The notes under the pieces: model-generated
Seen by the model: only the letters and a program-made list of their open reading frames with translations
Database searches by the model: none
What the model was told of the DNA's origin: nothing
Origin: Spirosoma fluviale
GTDB taxonomy: Bacteria; Bacteroidota; Bacteroidia; Cytophagales; Flexibacteraceae
Reading direction: 5' to 3'
DNA length: 36,717 nucleotides
Assembly (NCBI GenBank): GCA_945883425.1
Contig: CAMCXM010000017.1
Coordinates: forward strand, 1 to 36,717
Made by a program: the position numbers and the translations under genes
In this document: in pieces, positions 25,901-34,175 of the stretch
Layout: each line of letters opens with the position of its first letter
Position numbering within the stretch: the first letter of the stretch is position 1

Positions 25901-27375
25901 AATCCTATGATTCCCTGGTCGTTCAGGTGCATGAACTTCCATATTTTGGCGATACGCTGATTCGATATTGCGAAGCAGGTTCTTTCGTTCTGAAAGCCGC
26001 CCGGAATAAGGGCGTAAAATTCACCTGGAGTCCTACCTTTTTTCTGAATGATTCCACTCTTGCCCAGCCAGTTCTGAGTGAGGCCGCTGCCCAAAAATTC
26101 AACTTAACAATTCAGGATTCCAACCAATGTTCTGCAAAAGCGACAATTGACCTGCGTGATGGAAGGTTGAAAGCGCAACTTGGACTTTCAAGCGATAATC
26201 TGTGTACACCGGTAAATCTGACACTAACCAACACCTCATTAAATGCCCAGAAAAGCCGGTACATATGGGATGGAGATTCCACTGAAACAAGTGGCACAGT
26301 GGTGATTCCACTAACCATTACAGAAAGTGGGGTTACAAGAGTTCGTCTCAAAGTACTGAGCGATACGGCCTGTCTTGATTTTGACGAAACGTTTCAGGAT
26401 ATTACCCTGGGCGGTATCAAACCACAGATTGCAATCAACCAAACGTTTTGTCCGGGCAACCCTTTTCAGGTGTCAGCTGTAAAAAAACCGGGTTACTCGT
26501 ACACCTGGCCTTCATTTGCCCAACCTGGCATAGATTCATCCAAGGCTACTTTCACTTTGGGAAATGACCCACTGCAATTTGTCATCGGTCTTGCCGATTC
26601 GTTTCAGTGTCCAGGTTCGCAGGAAGTGAACTTATCCCCATCCAAACCAAAAGCTGCCTTCTCACCATTGTCAAAATTCAATCCTTGTTTCGACATTCTG
26701 GATTATCAACTCAATGCAACCGACCTTCCGTCCACCAATTATTTCTGGAAAGTTGATACAACAATTGGTTTGGCAGGAAAATCAATAATCTACCGTTTTC
26801 CGGCAAGAGGAAGCTACCCTGTCCGCCTGATTGCGGATCAAAATGGATGTCGAGATACCACATTCCAAACCATTGTGATTAATGATCCTCCATTAAATCT
26901 GAAAGCGGATTTCGAATTTGAGAAATCATACAACAATTGCCAGGAGCTACCCGTCGTCAAAATCCGGAATACATCGGTCGGTGCCGATAAAACTACCTGG
27001 CAGTGGGATGGGAACTTTTCATTTGATAACGAGCCTGCGATTGTTGTTCGCGAACCCATGCTCCTGAAACTTCAGCTTTCGGCTTATCAGGGACTCTGTC
27101 TGGCCGAAGTTTCAAAAGAAATTGATCTTCAGCCCGTTTCACCACCTAATCTGATTACGCGAAATCAGGACGGTATCAATGATGTATTTGAAATCATCAA
27201 TCTGCCGGCCAAATCAAAAGTAGATATCCGTAACCGGTGGGGACAGTTGGTGTTCTCATCGGATGATTACCAGAACGATTGGGTGCCACCATCTGATTTT
27301 GGAACCGGTTTCTACGAATTGAAACTACCAAACGGACTGAGTTGCAAATCATGGCTGAAAGTAGCCAGTGAGTAA
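22918..27375 (+). CDS. Giant PKD-repeat T9SS type B (gliding-motility-type) surface protein
   Basis: 1485 residues from the ATG at 22918. The frame is open to 22732, but the upstream part crosses the previous stop and a terminator, and only this ATG gives a signal peptide (LIALTILILFACPSVFGQ). The N-terminal domain starts FIENKGQWPVSYGLKAKL (a DUF7948-like start). A propeller of SBBP-type repeats follows (GNQLLYATYLGGSEADSPSSM, STFLGGNGDDGAYSLQVSNEG, DDCGQIYCSGWGGS). Several PKD-like domains come next (FDSAGTYQVKLVAINPEACP, WFFGDGDSTINLTPDSIQ). The last about 70 residues form a type B sorting domain: NLITRNQDGINDVFEI, VDIRNRWGQLVFSS and GTGFYELKLPNG. The NQDGIND site is usually NGDGIND. It is expected on the cell surface, in adhesion or gliding. 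No catalytic motif was seen. Confidence 0.88.
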   Translation: MLKRVLIALTILILFACPSVFGQLEFIENKGQWPVSYGLKAKLTHGEFWLSGNKAAFVLTDFGAAASDPKKHAHANPENARNHFYTMEFVGASKQVSLSGESRKDHYHNYYLSKNPNDWHSHVSLFEMARHQNLYPGIDLVWNDEKGNLKYQFELKKGANPSSISIEYKGLDKISLIKGNLILKTSIGTITEKKPVAWQEINGRKVPVACQFEIQNGNKVGFRFPQGYNSNAPLVIDPVLVFSSFSGSRSDNWGMTATYGENGTAYAGGICLGTKFPTTPGAFSSSFSGDSTGINIYSTYDISILKFSGNGNQLLYATYLGGSEADSPSSMVVDKDNNLVILGATGSNDFPTTSGAYDESFNGGQSVSPYGPGEGVVRFRTGSDIVISKFSTDGTQLVGSTFLGGALNDGIITLSAQGNSALVKNYGDAFRSEIAVDTAGRIYIASHTESTNFPVAQAIQSTKSASFDGICARFSASLSNLEFSTFLGGNGDDGAYSLQVSNEGKIFVSGGTTSTNFRTSTGTIKPTFGGNVDGFVCSFTPGLGVAGYRGTYIGTTDYDQAYFVQRDIKGNVYLFGQTLGNYPVTANVYSNPNSSQFIHSLTANLDTTRFSTVFGTGALLTNISPTAFLVDDCGQIYCSGWGGSTNNVPGYVNGFTTNMPTTPGAYSRNSDGSDFYIMVLAKNAQSLSFATYFGDTTNNGNGDHVDGGTSRFDKRGIVYQSVCAGCGGQSSFPTTPGVVSNTNRSNSCNNALFKYDFSLLKAKYQPSTLQGCAPLAVDFNSESVFATSYQWDFQDGPVVTTNFDTIQHVFDSAGTYQVKLVAINPEACPGADSITRTILVQDVPAFAGDSVSFCSLQDTISLPTLPAGNFSWNWTPTQFLSNSQTANVTVQAPTQTTVYTASVTSSLGCRKEAKFKISNGILKAKAEADTLKGCKPLTINFQSGSFQAKQISWFFGDGDSTINLTPDSIQSHTFQNAGFYKVRLKAENDTTCEKQSYDSLVVQVHELPYFGDTLIRYCEAGSFVLKAARNKGVKFTWSPTFFLNDSTLAQPVLSEAAAQKFNLTIQDSNQCSAKATIDLRDGRLKAQLGLSSDNLCTPVNLTLTNTSLNAQKSRYIWDGDSTETSGTVVIPLTITESGVTRVRLKVLSDTACLDFDETFQDITLGGIKPQIAINQTFCPGNPFQVSAVKKPGYSYTWPSFAQPGIDSSKATFTLGNDPLQFVIGLADSFQCPGSQEVNLSPSKPKAAFSPLSKFNPCFDILDYQLNATDLPSTNYFWKVDTTIGLAGKSIIYRFPARGSYPVRLIADQNGCRDTTFQTIVINDPPLNLKADFEFEKSYNNCQELPVVKIRNTSVGADKTTWQWDGNFSFDNEPAIVVREPMLLKLQLSAYQGLCLAEVSKEIDLQPVSPPNLITRNQDGINDVFEIINLPAKSKVDIRNRWGQLVFSSDDYQNDWVPPSDFGTGFYELKLPNGLSCKSWLKVASE

Positions 27376-27449
27376 CCTGATCAATCGGCTTTCTTATTGA
27401 GTGAAAACAAAACCTTGTTGATTCAGATTTAGAGAAGGGAAACAAGTTG

Positions 27450-27457
27450 TAGTTTTG
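27450..27457 (+). promoter_or_regulatory. -7 promoter box of ispD, five bases before the start codon
   Basis: TAGTTTTG again, the same octamer as at the SRP RNA and hemE promoters, then CTGAC and the ATG at 27463. It lies in the gap after the T9SS type B gene, so ispD probably has its own promoter and a leaderless transcript. The -33 region is unclear. Confidence 0.6.
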
Positions 27458-27462
27458 CTGAC

Positions 27463-28167
27463 ATGGATGAGGAAAAAAGAGTCGCCATCATAGTTGCGGC
27501 GGGAAGCGGGAGCCGCATGGGAAGTGCTCTTCCAAAGCAATTTCATGAACTGTCAGGAATCCCGCTGGCCATTCATCCAGGACTGAAATTCAGGGAGTTT
27601 GATCCTGACATCGAACTGGTATATGTGATTTCCATCGGCTCTGCCCAAATTTGGGAAACCCTTCTTCAAACATATTTCCCAACCGGTGGATGGCGATTGT
27701 GCATGGGTGGTAAAACACGGTACGAATCGGTTCAGAATGGGGTGAGAAGCATCGTAAACCCGGACACATGGGTAGCGATTCATGATGGTGCCCGTCCGTT
27801 TATCGAACCATCTCAACTCAACGAAGCATTCCTGCAGGCCCGAACGTTGGGCAATGCGGTTTTTGCTGCTCCGGCGAAAGATTCACTTCGAATGTTGTCG
27901 GACGATGGAAACAGTCAGTTTGTAGACCGCAGCCTGTTTTTCTATGTGCAGACTCCTCAGATTTTCAGACAGAAAGATCTTCTTCCTGTGTACGAACAGG
28001 TTCCGGATCCGCGGTTTACAGACGATGCTACCGTGATGGAACTGGCTGGTTACCGGATCCACCTCTTTGAGGGCAACTATGAAAACATCAAAGTAACCAC
28101 ACCGGAAGACTGGATTCTGGCTGAGCGTATCCTTGAGAAAACCGGTAGGCCGGAGCCCCGTCTGTGA
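27463..28167 (+). CDS. ispD: 2-C-methyl-D-erythritol 4-phosphate cytidylyltransferase
   Basis: 234 residues. The nucleotide-binding start VAIIVAAGSGSRMGSALPKQF carries R18 and K25, which hold CTP, and VAIHDGARPFI and DDATVMEL are further IspD signatures. It couples MEP to CTP to give CDP-ME in the non-mevalonate isoprenoid pathway in the cytosol. A long-chain polyprenyl diphosphate synthase encoded at 33189-34172 uses the products of the pathway. The stop overlaps the GTG start of the MATE gene, so the two are translationally coupled. The preceding -7 box is described at 27450-27457. Confidence 0.95.
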   Translation: MDEEKRVAIIVAAGSGSRMGSALPKQFHELSGIPLAIHPGLKFREFDPDIELVYVISIGSAQIWETLLQTYFPTGGWRLCMGGKTRYESVQNGVRSIVNPDTWVAIHDGARPFIEPSQLNEAFLQARTLGNAVFAAPAKDSLRMLSDDGNSQFVDRSLFFYVQTPQIFRQKDLLPVYEQVPDPRFTDDATVMELAGYRIHLFEGNYENIKVTTPEDWILAERILEKTGRPEPRL

Positions 28168-29573
28168 ATCTGAATTCCTCTTCGCTTCTGGCTGAAAACC
28201 TCAACAAAACGAGGGACCGGGATCCGGGTGCACAGACCTGGATCATACTTCAGCTGGCCATTCCGGTGGTGCTGAGTCAGGTAAGCCACACACTGGTTGG
28301 TCTGGCCGATACCATTATGGTGGGGCAAACCGGCAATGTTACAGCTCTGGCTGCATCCGCTCTTGCCAACAACATTTTTTCATTGTCCATCGTTTTTGCT
28401 CTTGGCATTTCCTATGTTCTGACGCCCAAAATTTCCGAGTATTTTGCTCAGAAAGAAATTCTGACCTGCAAGTCTTTGTTGGTAAACAGCTTATTGAACA
28501 ACATGATCTGGGGTGTTCTCATTTCATTGGTTTTGGGATTGCTCCTCCCCTTCTCTGTCTTTCTGGAGCAGCCGGAAAAAGTTTTGGATCAGGCTCTTCC
28601 ATTTTTCAAACTTCAGATCTGGAGCCTCCCGGGAATTATGCTTTTCCAGACGTTCCGTCAGTTTTATGATGGCCTGGGGAATACCAAACCCGGAATGGTG
28701 GTGAGTATTGCCGCCAATTTGCTGAACGTTTTCATGAACTATCTTCTCATTTTCGGAAACTGGGGTTGTACGGAAATGGGATTGTACGGTGCCGGAATTT
28801 CCAATCTTATTGCCCGTTGGGTGATGGGTTTTGGAATGGCGGGATATTTCTACTTCAGCCAATCCGGCTCACTGTGGAAAGATAGTTTTCAGCTTTCCAA
28901 CATCCGCTACTCGACATTCTTGTTGCTCAACAAGCTCGGCATGCCGGTTGCCTTTCAGTTTCTTTTCGAAGTGGGAGCCTTCAGTTTTACAGCGCTTCTG
29001 GTTGGGAGGATGGGAGAATCGGCTCTGGCATCGCATCAGATTGTGATCACACTTGCATCCATCACCTATATGATGGCCAGTGGTTTATCATCGGCTGCTT
29101 CGATTCGGGTGGGGCATTTTTTCGGACTAAAGGATAAGAAAATGATCCTGCTGTCGGGCATCCGATCCTTTCAGATGGTGTCGGTTTTCATGTTTTGTAC
29201 GGCCATATTATTTCTGTTTTTCCGGAACGATATTCCGATGATGTTTATTCAAAACCGGATGGTGGCCGACACCGGCGCAGAGCTTTTGATTATTGCTGGT
29301 TTCTTTCAGCTCAGTGACGGTATTCAGGTAATCGGACTTGGATGTCTGAGAGGTTTGTCGGATGTTTTGATTCCCACTTTGATCACCATGTTTGCCTATT
29401 GGGTTGTGGCCATACCTTTTGGGTATTATCTTGGCTTAACACTTCACATGGGGCCGGCTGGAACATGGTGGGCATTGTGTGCCGGCCTTTCTGTTTCCGC
29501 AATTTTTATGTTTATTCGTTTTTTATCTTTGAGCAAATCCCTGGTATTTTCAGAACATGACGCACCAAAATAA
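28164..29573 (+). CDS. MATE-family multidrug/cation antiporter
   Basis: 469 residues with about twelve membrane segments in two halves. The N-terminal half begins IPVVLSQVSHTLVGLADTIMVGQTGNVTALAASALANNIF. This LADTIMVG segment is typical of MATE transporters (NorM/DinF type). The second half repeats it with LNKLGMPVAFQFLFEVGAFSFTALLVGRMGESALASHQI. MATE proteins export drugs or organic cations in exchange for Na+ or H+. The start is a GTG whose bases overlap the ispD stop (GTGA). The last 17 bases overlap the start of the NHL-repeat T9SS gene. The substrate is unknown; the operon position with ispD suggests no specific link. Confidence 0.92.
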   Translation: MNLNSSSLLAENLNKTRDRDPGAQTWIILQLAIPVVLSQVSHTLVGLADTIMVGQTGNVTALAASALANNIFSLSIVFALGISYVLTPKISEYFAQKEILTCKSLLVNSLLNNMIWGVLISLVLGLLLPFSVFLEQPEKVLDQALPFFKLQIWSLPGIMLFQTFRQFYDGLGNTKPGMVVSIAANLLNVFMNYLLIFGNWGCTEMGLYGAGISNLIARWVMGFGMAGYFYFSQSGSLWKDSFQLSNIRYSTFLLLNKLGMPVAFQFLFEVGAFSFTALLVGRMGESALASHQIVITLASITYMMASGLSSAASIRVGHFFGLKDKKMILLSGIRSFQMVSVFMFCTAILFLFFRNDIPMMFIQNRMVADTGAELLIIAGFFQLSDGIQVIGLGCLRGLSDVLIPTLITMFAYWVVAIPFGYYLGLTLHMGPAGTWWALCAGLSVSAIFMFIRFLSLSKSLVFSEHDAPK

Positions 29574-32400
29574 CGCTGTTTCCAATCTCTTGAAACTTGT
29601 CTTTTTCTTTTTCTTTCTGACCGCTTTTGTAGCAAACGGTCAAAGGAAAATAGTGAAAACAATCGCAGGAAGCACCGACCCGATTGATGGTCCTGCCTTG
29701 TCGACTTTATTTGGTAGCGCATGGCAAATCAAAACCAGAGATTCACTGGCCTTCATATCGGATAATGAATATGGGACAATCCGGTTATTGAACATAAAAC
29801 AGAAAACCATCAAGACAATCCTATCCAATCAAACGAAGGTAGCCGGCCTTTGCCTGAGCAATTCGGGCGATTCGGTTTTCTTTTCAACCAATGGCAACAT
29901 TCTGAATTTGTATCTGAGAAGTACCAGTCAGCTTTTTCAACTCGACACTCTTCCTGAAACCGAAATCGACGCCATTGAATGCGGCCGTAATGGTCAGCTT
30001 ATTATTGGCGGTGGTTCTGGTCATCGGGTTCTGCTTCGAAACACAGATAGTACATATAAAGTCCTTGCAGGCAAACTGGGAACAGCTGGAATTCAGGACG
30101 GGCTCGATACGCTTGCCCGATTCAATAAAATATCCAGTTTACTGTTTAGCCAGACAGAAGACACCATTTACATTTCAGATCGTTTCAACAGTAGAATCAG
30201 AAGACTCATCCGATCGACAAGACAAGTCATAACACTCCCAATAAACGGTTTACTAGGCCCAAGGCAACTGGCTTTTACGAAACGAAAAGATACGTTGCTG
30301 ATTGCCAATTCATCCGGCCACACCATTCACCGTTACCCAATTAAAGCCGCGGCAGGTCAGTTATGGTGCGGTGCCGCTGCAACTTCCGGATACATTGATG
30401 CCGCATTGACCGTCAGCCGGTTTAACTTCCCAATGGGAATTGCGCTCTGTGATTCAGGATGGTTGGTATGCGACAATACAAACCGTCGGATCCGGTTAAT
30501 ATCGTTGAACGGCCTCGTCAGAACCTTTGCTGGCGCTGGTGTACTGAGCAATGGAACCGGAGAACTCAGCCGCTTCAGCACTCCATATGACATTGTGAAG
30601 CATCCAATAAAAGACACAATTTATCTATCAGACCAAAACAATCACTGCATTCGGATAATGGACCTTCGTACCAACATTATCTCAACCGTGGCCGGTAACG
30701 GATCTTCCGGCAATGTGAATGGAATTGGGGGCGCTGCCCGACTGAACCGCCCAACCAATATGGCAATCAACCTGAACGGCGATACGATTTATTTTGTGGA
30801 ACCATTTGCCAATAAAATCAAAATGCTCCTCACCAAAACCAACGAAGTAAAGTGGTTTGTTGGGAGCGACACAGCGGGTTACGTAGACAAGCCCAATGGC
30901 AAATTCGCCCGATTTAATAAACCTCAGGACCTTTCTATCCATAATGGATATCTGTACATCACAGATGCATTTAATCATAAAATCAGGAGGGTCCATTTGA
31001 AAACGACAGAAGTCACCACCTATGCCGGAACAACCAGTGGATATGCCGATGGCCCATTGCTAACGGCAAAATTTAACAGGCCCAGCACCTTGGAATGGGT
31101 TGGTGACCATTTGTTTATCGGGGAAGATGCAGGCCTTCGTATCCGGAAAATTGATCCTTCGGCCGGAACTGTAAAAAACTGGGCTGGCAGCGGAAACATC
31201 GGAACCGTGGATGGATTTGGAACCGCCGCCCGATTCCGGGGAATCTTCAAACTATCATATGATGAAGTTGACAAACGTCTGTTTGTAGCAGGTTACCTCA
31301 ATGAAGGTGTCAGCCGATATGTTCTCACCGATACCAATTGGGTCGGAACGTTTACCGATTCCACTGGTTTTAAAGACGGAGAATTTAAAACCGCAAAATT
31401 TACCGGGCCACTGGGCTTTTGGGTCGATTCAGCCAATAACAGAATACTGATGACCGATGCCAACAATCAAAGGCTTAGAGAAATTCAATGGTTTCCCAAC
31501 ACAGCACCAACCTGTACATTTGACACATCCACTGTTTCGGTGAAGGAGGATATTTTATCGCCGGACATTGCCGGTGTGGCAACGGATGTTTCGGTCGGTG
31601 TAACGAGAGGAGATACTCTTCAAACGTATAGCTTTTTGATCACAGGCATGCCTGCTGGTAAAATTCAAACAGCCACCATCAACCCGGACGGTAGCCTGAA
31701 AGTTCTGGGCAAGCAAGATTCAACCGGACTTGTCACGCTCAAAGTTGTTCTGAAAGATAACGGAGGAACAGGAGCCAGAGGCGTTGATACAACCGTTTAT
31801 TACAAAAAAGTCATTATCCTGGGAGTCAATGATGGACCGATTGTTCAGGTTAAAAACGACTCCGCCTGGAATAATGCACCCCGCGTTGTAGATGACTTTT
31901 TTATCCGCCTCACTCCCGGACCAATTGACGAAAACACACAAAGCATCGTCAGCCATTCCATCCAGGTAAATGCTCCGGAATTATTTTCAGTTCTGCCGTA
32001 TATCGATTCATTAAAATTGAAATACACACCACTCCCAGGCGCTTTTGGTGTTGTCAATGCGTATCTTACGACCAAAGACAATGGTGGAATTTTGGATGGT
32101 GGCATCGACAGTACATTCACACCATTTACCATCACCATATCGGATCTGGTCGGAGCAAAACCATCTGTTCAACAAAAGATGATTGTGGTACCGAATCCAG
32201 TCAGCGATTCGTTCCGCATTCTGAATCTGCCTGCAGATTGTTCTATCATTCAGCTTATTAACTCACTGGGACAGACGGTCGTTGAATATCCGGTTGTTCA
32301 GGGAAAAAACCAATGGAAAATTCAGGGACTTGCAAAAGGACTGTACCGGATCAAATCCAACGGTTCAAGTCCGGCAACTTCTTCCATCCTGATCCAATAA
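29557..32400 (+). CDS. Secreted NHL-repeat T9SS type A protein
   Basis: 947 residues. It starts within the MATE gene, with a signal segment LVFFFFFLTAFVANGQ. Residues about 30-650 carry many NHL-type propeller blades with recurring units: AG....G..DG....A.FN.P and ISDRFNSRIRRL / LSDQNNHCIRIMDL / ITDAFNHKIRRV. A region with cadherin/VCBS-like feel follows (VSVKEDILSPDIAGV, GVNDGPIVQV). The last 75 residues are a T9SS type A sorting domain with VVPNPVSDSFRILNLP, IQLINSLGQTVVEYP and LAKGLYRIKSNG. NHL propellers usually bind other proteins or sugars. The protein is expected to be exported to the surface. The overlap with the MATE gene suggests co-transcription from the ispD promoter. The molecular role is unknown. 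Confidence 0.87.
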   Translation: MTHQNNAVSNLLKLVFFFFFLTAFVANGQRKIVKTIAGSTDPIDGPALSTLFGSAWQIKTRDSLAFISDNEYGTIRLLNIKQKTIKTILSNQTKVAGLCLSNSGDSVFFSTNGNILNLYLRSTSQLFQLDTLPETEIDAIECGRNGQLIIGGGSGHRVLLRNTDSTYKVLAGKLGTAGIQDGLDTLARFNKISSLLFSQTEDTIYISDRFNSRIRRLIRSTRQVITLPINGLLGPRQLAFTKRKDTLLIANSSGHTIHRYPIKAAAGQLWCGAAATSGYIDAALTVSRFNFPMGIALCDSGWLVCDNTNRRIRLISLNGLVRTFAGAGVLSNGTGELSRFSTPYDIVKHPIKDTIYLSDQNNHCIRIMDLRTNIISTVAGNGSSGNVNGIGGAARLNRPTNMAINLNGDTIYFVEPFANKIKMLLTKTNEVKWFVGSDTAGYVDKPNGKFARFNKPQDLSIHNGYLYITDAFNHKIRRVHLKTTEVTTYAGTTSGYADGPLLTAKFNRPSTLEWVGDHLFIGEDAGLRIRKIDPSAGTVKNWAGSGNIGTVDGFGTAARFRGIFKLSYDEVDKRLFVAGYLNEGVSRYVLTDTNWVGTFTDSTGFKDGEFKTAKFTGPLGFWVDSANNRILMTDANNQRLREIQWFPNTAPTCTFDTSTVSVKEDILSPDIAGVATDVSVGVTRGDTLQTYSFLITGMPAGKIQTATINPDGSLKVLGKQDSTGLVTLKVVLKDNGGTGARGVDTTVYYKKVIILGVNDGPIVQVKNDSAWNNAPRVVDDFFIRLTPGPIDENTQSIVSHSIQVNAPELFSVLPYIDSLKLKYTPLPGAFGVVNAYLTTKDNGGILDGGIDSTFTPFTITISDLVGAKPSVQQKMIVVPNPVSDSFRILNLPADCSIIQLINSLGQTVVEYPVVQGKNQWKIQGLAKGLYRIKSNGSSPATSSILIQ

Positions 32401-32449
32401 ATATTTTTCAATTCCGTAAAGTGCTGCTCACTTCCCCTGAAAAGTCTGC

Positions 32450-32457
32450 CATATTTG
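32450..32457 (+). promoter_or_regulatory. Weak -7-like box before purQ
   Basis: CATATTTG differs from TAnnTTTG at the first two positions but lies 17 bases before the purQ ATG in the 74-base gap after the NHL gene, where a promoter would be expected. Weak evidence. Confidence 0.25.
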
Positions 32458-32474
32458 CACCGAAATAATCTATT

Positions 32475-33152
32475 ATGAAAGCAGGTGTAATCGTTTTTCC
32501 AGGTTCCAATTGTGATCAGGATCTGGTGGATGCATTGAAAATGTCAGGGGTTGCAACCGTTGCTAAACTCTGGCACAAGCAGTCGGACCTTGAAAACTGC
32601 GACGCCATTTTTGTGCCGGGTGGTTTTTCGTACGGTGATTACCTAAGGTCAGGTGCCATCGCCCGGTTTTCACCCATTATGAAAGAGGTCAGCCGCTTCG
32701 CAGAAAAAGGTGGAATGGTGATGGGAATCTGCAACGGATTCCAGATTCTCACCGAGGCCGGACTTTTACCCGGTGCCTTGTTACGTAACAAAAACCGACT
32801 GTTTCGCTGCGAATACGTTTCGCTGGAAGTTGCCAGTACACAATCGGCCATCACCCAAAATCTGAAAAAGAACCAAACACTCACCATTCCAATTGCGCAT
32901 GGAGAAGGCCGGTTTTTTGCCTCTGCCGATGATTTAAAAGAACTCGAAGACAACGATCAGGTATTGTTCCGCTACACGGGCGAGGGAAATGAATACAATC
33001 CCAATGGTTCGCTGAACGACATTGCCGGAATCACCAATAAACACCGGAATGTATTTGGCATGATGCCACATCCAGAACGGGTGACCGATCCACGGTTGGG
33101 GAACAATGATGGTCGTAAGCTGTTTGAGAGTCTGATCGCCAGCTTGAATTAA
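32475..33152 (+). CDS. purQ: Phosphoribosylformylglycinamidine synthase, glutaminase subunit
   Basis: 225 residues, the stand-alone glutaminase partner of PurL. It starts KAGVIVFPGSNCDQDLVDAL, with the typical FPGSNCD. The nucleophile elbow is MGICNGFQIL (C86), and the catalytic His/Glu lie in MMPHPERVTD (H199, E201). The protein supplies ammonia from glutamine to make FGAM in purine synthesis. The presence of a separate PurQ implies the three-part PurLQS system, with purL and purS elsewhere. It lies 36 bases before the polyprenyl synthase gene on the same strand. All key residues are present. Confidence 0.97.
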   Translation: MKAGVIVFPGSNCDQDLVDALKMSGVATVAKLWHKQSDLENCDAIFVPGGFSYGDYLRSGAIARFSPIMKEVSRFAEKGGMVMGICNGFQILTEAGLLPGALLRNKNRLFRCEYVSLEVASTQSAITQNLKKNQTLTIPIAHGEGRFFASADDLKELEDNDQVLFRYTGEGNEYNPNGSLNDIAGITNKHRNVFGMMPHPERVTDPRLGNNDGRKLFESLIASLN

Positions 33153-33188
33153 GCCGAAATGGCGATGAAACTGAACGATTGACAATCA

Positions 33189-34172
33189 ATGACGACCTCC
33201 TTACAAACCATCCAGCAAATTCAGGAACCAATTACCGGTGAGCTGGCATTGTTTGAAAAGAACTTTAAAGAACAAATCAAGAGCAAAATCTTCCTGCTCA
33301 ACACCATCACCAACTATATTGTCAAAAGAAAAGGAAAGCAAATCAGGCCCATGTTCGTATTCCTCTCGGCGATGGCCTGCGGTGGAATTACCGATGCCTC
33401 TCATCGAGGAGCAGGACTAATCGAATTACTCCACACGGCCACACTGGTTCACGATGATGTGGTGGACGACAGCAATTACAGACGGGGATTTTTCAGCATC
33501 AATGCCCTTTGGAAAAATAAAATTGCTGTCCTTGTGGGCGACTATCTGCTCTCGAGAGGCTTATTACTTTCGGTGGACAACGGCGATTTCAATCTTCTGA
33601 AACTGGTTTCGGAAGCGGTGAAAGAAATGAGCGAAGGCGAATTGCTACAGATCGAAAAGGCCCGGCGGCTCGACATTACAGAAGAAGTTTATTACGACAT
33701 CATCCGCCAGAAAACTGCCACTTTGATTGCCTCCTGTTGTGCGGTTGGTGCGGCATCAGCGGGTTCTTCCCCAGAGACCATTCAACGTTTGAAAGAATTT
33801 GGGAGCCTCACCGGGATGGCCTTTCAGATTAAAGATGATCTGTTTGATTACGGTTCCGATGATGTAGGCAAACCTCTGGGCATCGACATCAAAGAAAAAA
33901 AGATGACCCTTCCTTTGATTTTTGCCCTGAACCAAAGTTCCTGGTGGGAGAAGAAAAAGATCATCAATATTGTAAAGAATCAATCCGACAAGCCAGACAA
34001 GGTGCGGGAAGTGATCCAGTTTGTGAAGGAAAAAGGTGGCCTCGAATACGCCACCAATGTGATGAACGACTTTGCCAAAAAAGCGATCGACCATTTAAGT
34101 GAAATTCCTGCCAGCATGGCCCGCCACCATTTACAGGGATTGGTTGAATTTACCATCAACCGAAAAAACTAA
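33189..34172 (+). CDS. Long-chain polyprenyl diphosphate synthase (IspB-like)
   Basis: 327 residues. First aspartate-rich motif D89-D-V-V-D93 in HTATLVHDDVVDDSNYRRG, second motif D216-D-L-F-D220, and the IPP-binding KGKQIRP (48-54) are all present. The residue five before the first motif is an alanine (A84), as in E. coli IspB. This small residue leaves room for a long chain, so the product is probably a C35-C40 side chain for menaquinone. It adds isopentenyl diphosphates to allylic primers in the cytosol or at the membrane. It lies 36 bases after purQ and 3 bases before the RNA methyltransferase gene. Exact chain length cannot be read from the sequence. Confidence 0.93.
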   Translation: MTTSLQTIQQIQEPITGELALFEKNFKEQIKSKIFLLNTITNYIVKRKGKQIRPMFVFLSAMACGGITDASHRGAGLIELLHTATLVHDDVVDDSNYRRGFFSINALWKNKIAVLVGDYLLSRGLLLSVDNGDFNLLKLVSEAVKEMSEGELLQIEKARRLDITEEVYYDIIRQKTATLIASCCAVGAASAGSSPETIQRLKEFGSLTGMAFQIKDDLFDYGSDDVGKPLGIDIKEKKMTLPLIFALNQSSWWEKKKIINIVKNQSDKPDKVREVIQFVKEKGGLEYATNVMNDFAKKAIDHLSEIPASMARHHLQGLVEFTINRKN

Positions 34173-34175
34173 ACA

